NCBI RefSeq assembly: GCF_026015295.1
Contig: NZ_JAPDUW010000001.1
Span: 1,240,001-1,304,000, forward strand
Length of the DNA: 64,000 nucleotides
Reading direction: 5' to 3'
Source: Segatella copri
Lineage (GTDB): Bacteria; Bacteroidota; Bacteroidia; Bacteroidales; Bacteroidaceae
Shown: piece after piece, positions 63,001 to 64,000 of the stretch
Layout: every line of letters begins with the position of its first letter
How positions within the stretch are numbered: position 1 is the stretch's first letter
Notes under the pieces: model-generated
Databases searched by the model: none
What the model was told of the DNA's origin: nothing
Seen by the model: only the letters and a program-made list of their open reading frames with translations
Position numbers and translations under genes: made by a program

Positions 63001-64000
63001 CGCACAACTTCCTGGGCTTCGATACCCGCGAGTTTGGCGACAACACCTTCTATGGCACCATCTATGCCACGGGCGAGGTAGGCATCCACGGCAAGAGCGG
63101 CGAAACCGTCATCGATATCAACGCCGAGCCCGAACCGGGCAGCATCTTTGTATATAATGTGGCAAGTCCGGACGCCATCAGCGACAAGAGCTTTATCCAC
63201 TGGCACGAGATTGTGCCGGATATCATGGACAGTCTGAACGGGGCTCCAACCACGAAACAGAGAGAGGATGACATCGATTTCGAATCGGATATGCGCATCA
63301 ACTTCCTCGTAAACACCAACCAGAACCTCACGCTCAAGCTGATCATGGACGAGCAGTCGGGCGATTACATCACCCTGAACGGAGATGGCGTAATTCGCGC
63401 CAACTACTTCAACAAGGGCTCGTTCGACATGTTTGGCAACTATGTGGTAGACCACGGCACCTACAAGCTCACCATCCAGAATCTCATCAAGAAGGAGTTC
63501 GAGTTTATGCCGGGCGGAACCATCGCCTTCGGTGGCAATCCATACAACGCCCCACTCAATCTGCGGGCTAAATATACCGTAAACGGAGTGCCGCTGAGCG
63601 ACCTGCGCATAGGCCGTTCGTTCTCGGGCAACAACATCCGCGTAGACTGCCTGATGGACATCACCGGCACGCCTCAATCGCCTAAGGTAGATTTCTCGAT
63701 GGACCTGCCTACGGTTAACAGCGATGCGAAGCAGATGATCTACTCTATCATCAATTCGCAGGAAGAGATGAACCAGCAGGTGCTCTATCTCTTGGGCATC
63801 GGCCGGTTCTACGCCCAGACCAACAACAACCAGGTGAGCGAGGATGGCGAACAGCAGAGTCAGACTTCGCTGGCGATGCAGAGTCTGCTGAGCGGTACCA
63901 TCTCGCAGCAGCTGAACACCGTACTTTCCAACGTGGTAAAGAGCAACAACTGGAATTTCGGTGCCAACATATCTACGGGCGATGAAGGTTTCAACAATGC
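60015..64000 (+). CDS. tamB: Translocation/assembly module TamB (partial at 3' end)
   Basis: At least 1,328 residues, running off the window. An N-terminal membrane helix (IIWTLAAVYFLLVVLLHVPPVQ) is followed by a very long beta-rich region and the DUF490/TamB C-terminal domain (GDGVIRANYFNKGSFDMFGNYVVDHGTYKLTIQN; FMPGGTIAFGGNPYNAPLNLRAKYTV; LMDITGTPQSPKVDF; QQVLYLLGIGRFY). TamB-type proteins bridge inner and outer membranes and support phospholipid transport or barrel assembly. The frame opens after a TAA at 59985 and has no ATG, GTG or TTG before the membrane helix; CTG at 60015 is the best candidate, giving MKHLKHIINS. Confidence 0.9.
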   Translation, partial: MKHLKHIINSIIWTLAAVYFLLVVLLHVPPVQAFIGSEVAGALAQKFGTQVSIGKVNLGFFNRIIIDDVMMLDQKGDSMICASRVSAKLDFLPLKDGKISVSSAQLFGLNANIYKQDAKSPMNIQFVLDSLASKDTTRHTPLDLHIGSLIIRHGAVAYNQRDIAPKPGVFSPQHLGITDLSAHIILGHLTDKDIHLAVKKIALKDKSGLQLRNLRFKLDADQQQALLRDFSIELPHSQLQFDDLRATYRIENKHIVKPTLQFQGGIKPSVITLADIACFVPELRKFKDALQLHLQFSGTSTSARIHNLEFKTQSGSLLLRANGRVSDWDRLLRWKANISALKISGDGIGEVSRNLGKRISIPKEVLRLGDIYYIGEVYGAGKNVGTRGQLKTGVGEVAIKAEKAGSELKASINTQGINLGRILDNGQFGILAASLSAHGNKQHFYAKGSIPRFDFNKYSYRNIQIDGSYNRGLLEGLASIADPNANIQVEGSYSIPRKQYAATAHVQHLLPTILGLKVADKTYSLNDITVSAKNQGKDSYFDLEAPFASIHVDGEYDYATLTKSFTNLVASKLPTLPGIGKVDRSAKNHFTFQAEITSTEILQRMLGIPLKIEQPVFADGFMNDAEKTVNIYANVPDFSYGAKDYHGVKVRLHTINDSLKVDAQIRQGKWGDNGPGIHVKAAAADNQLFAKLFYDNHSAKLPIQGIIDTRAQFFKNENHVSTAHVTIHPSEIRIDGTPWEVHPADIIYSKNRLLVDHFAVSHDQQHVIVSGLATPEKTDSIVADLKDVDVAYVLNLVNFHSVDFTGKASGKAIIKSLFNDPDAYAQLDVKEFTFENGPLGVLHAGVNFNKELEQIDIHAVADDGPEHQTLINGYVSPKRNYIDLGIDAQGTSMKFLENFCGSFMNQVEAWGNGHLNVVGDLKNINLVGDLTAHGKVHLKQLNTDYTFDALHAHAIPDDILIENDTIFDRNRNIAILSGGIHHKHLTRLSYDLDIKAHNFLGFDTREFGDNTFYGTIYATGEVGIHGKSGETVIDINAEPEPGSIFVYNVASPDAISDKSFIHWHEIVPDIMDSLNGAPTTKQREDDIDFESDMRINFLVNTNQNLTLKLIMDEQSGDYITLNGDGVIRANYFNKGSFDMFGNYVVDHGTYKLTIQNLIKKEFEFMPGGTIAFGGNPYNAPLNLRAKYTVNGVPLSDLRIGRSFSGNNIRVDCLMDITGTPQSPKVDFSMDLPTVNSDAKQMIYSIINSQEEMNQQVLYLLGIGRFYAQTNNNQVSEDGEQQSQTSLAMQSLLSGTISQQLNTVLSNVVKSNNWNFGANISTGDEGFNN

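Noticed and set aside
61077..63677. Long minus-strand open frames (445 and 394 codons) inside tamB
   Set aside because: They oppose a clear TamB reading frame; the valine/glutamate-rich composition is that of an antisense shadow.

Overview
The window looks like chromosomal core DNA from a Prevotellaceae bacterium (Bacteroidota), most like Segatella/Prevotella copri. Evidence: the Bacteroidota -7 promoter box TAnnTTTG recurs upstream of many genes, several with a TTTG -33 box 19-20 bp away; starts rarely have Shine-Dalgarno sequences; the gene content includes DUF4295 next to rpmG, short SerA with DUF1015, an Na+-NQR operon, a class III fructose bisphosphatase, Wzi and BamD, and the divergent Bacteroidota omega subunit. 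I saw no tRNA, rRNA, CRISPR array, insertion sequence or prophage. No gene-free stretch exceeds 300 bp.

Layout. 1-3.6 kb: end of lysC, lysA, and two glycosyltransferase-like genes. 3.6-6.2 kb: hrpB. 6.3-9.6 kb (minus): DUF4295, rpmG, rpmB, then the map-tsaD-cinA operon. 9.7-14.2 kb (minus): a DMP19-like gene, smpB, metH and a HAD phosphatase. 14.3-16.2 kb (plus): a two-gene unit with strong codon bias, a degenerate NifU/IscU-like scaffold followed by a GGGtGRT protein. 16.3-20.4 kb (minus): a flippase, rpsP, and bamD-rpoZ-DUF4293. 20.4-22.5 kb: uvrB. 22.7-26.8 kb (minus): serC, serA, DUF1015 and yigZ. 27-33.4 kb (minus): a DbpA-like helicase, a TPR lipid/periplasm-directed protein, a membrane protein, glgB and a TabA-like protein. 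33.6-38.4 kb: a secreted MORN protein, an orphan LytTR regulator, a CBM20-CBM20-HAD phosphatase fusion and mltG. 38.4-44.8 kb: an ACT/UPF0210 pair, a xylulokinase, two small winged-helix-like proteins and aspS. 45-48.4 kb (minus): a five-gene envelope unit (sorting-domain-like miniprotein, L,D-transpeptidase, ECF sigma factor, putative anti-sigma, Spy-like protein). 48.5-54 kb: galE, fbp, a lipocalin-like lipoprotein and wzi. 54-59.7 kb (minus): nqrABCDEF. 60 kb to the end: tamB, cut by the window edge.

The most unusual items are: (i) the tandem-CBM20-HAD protein, which combines glucan-binding modules with a phosphatase as laforin does, but with unrelated catalytic folds; (ii) the scaffold/GGGtGRT pair of unknown function; (iii) a LytTR response regulator whose phosphoacceptor Asp is Ala; (iv) histone H1-like Lys/Ala tails on both GlgB and a small winged-helix protein; and (v) a recurring class of short AT-rich tandem repeats (period 21-30 bp) at gene ends, including a six-unit array with an exact 21-bp period. 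All functions are inferred from sequence motifs recognised by eye; no database search was possible.
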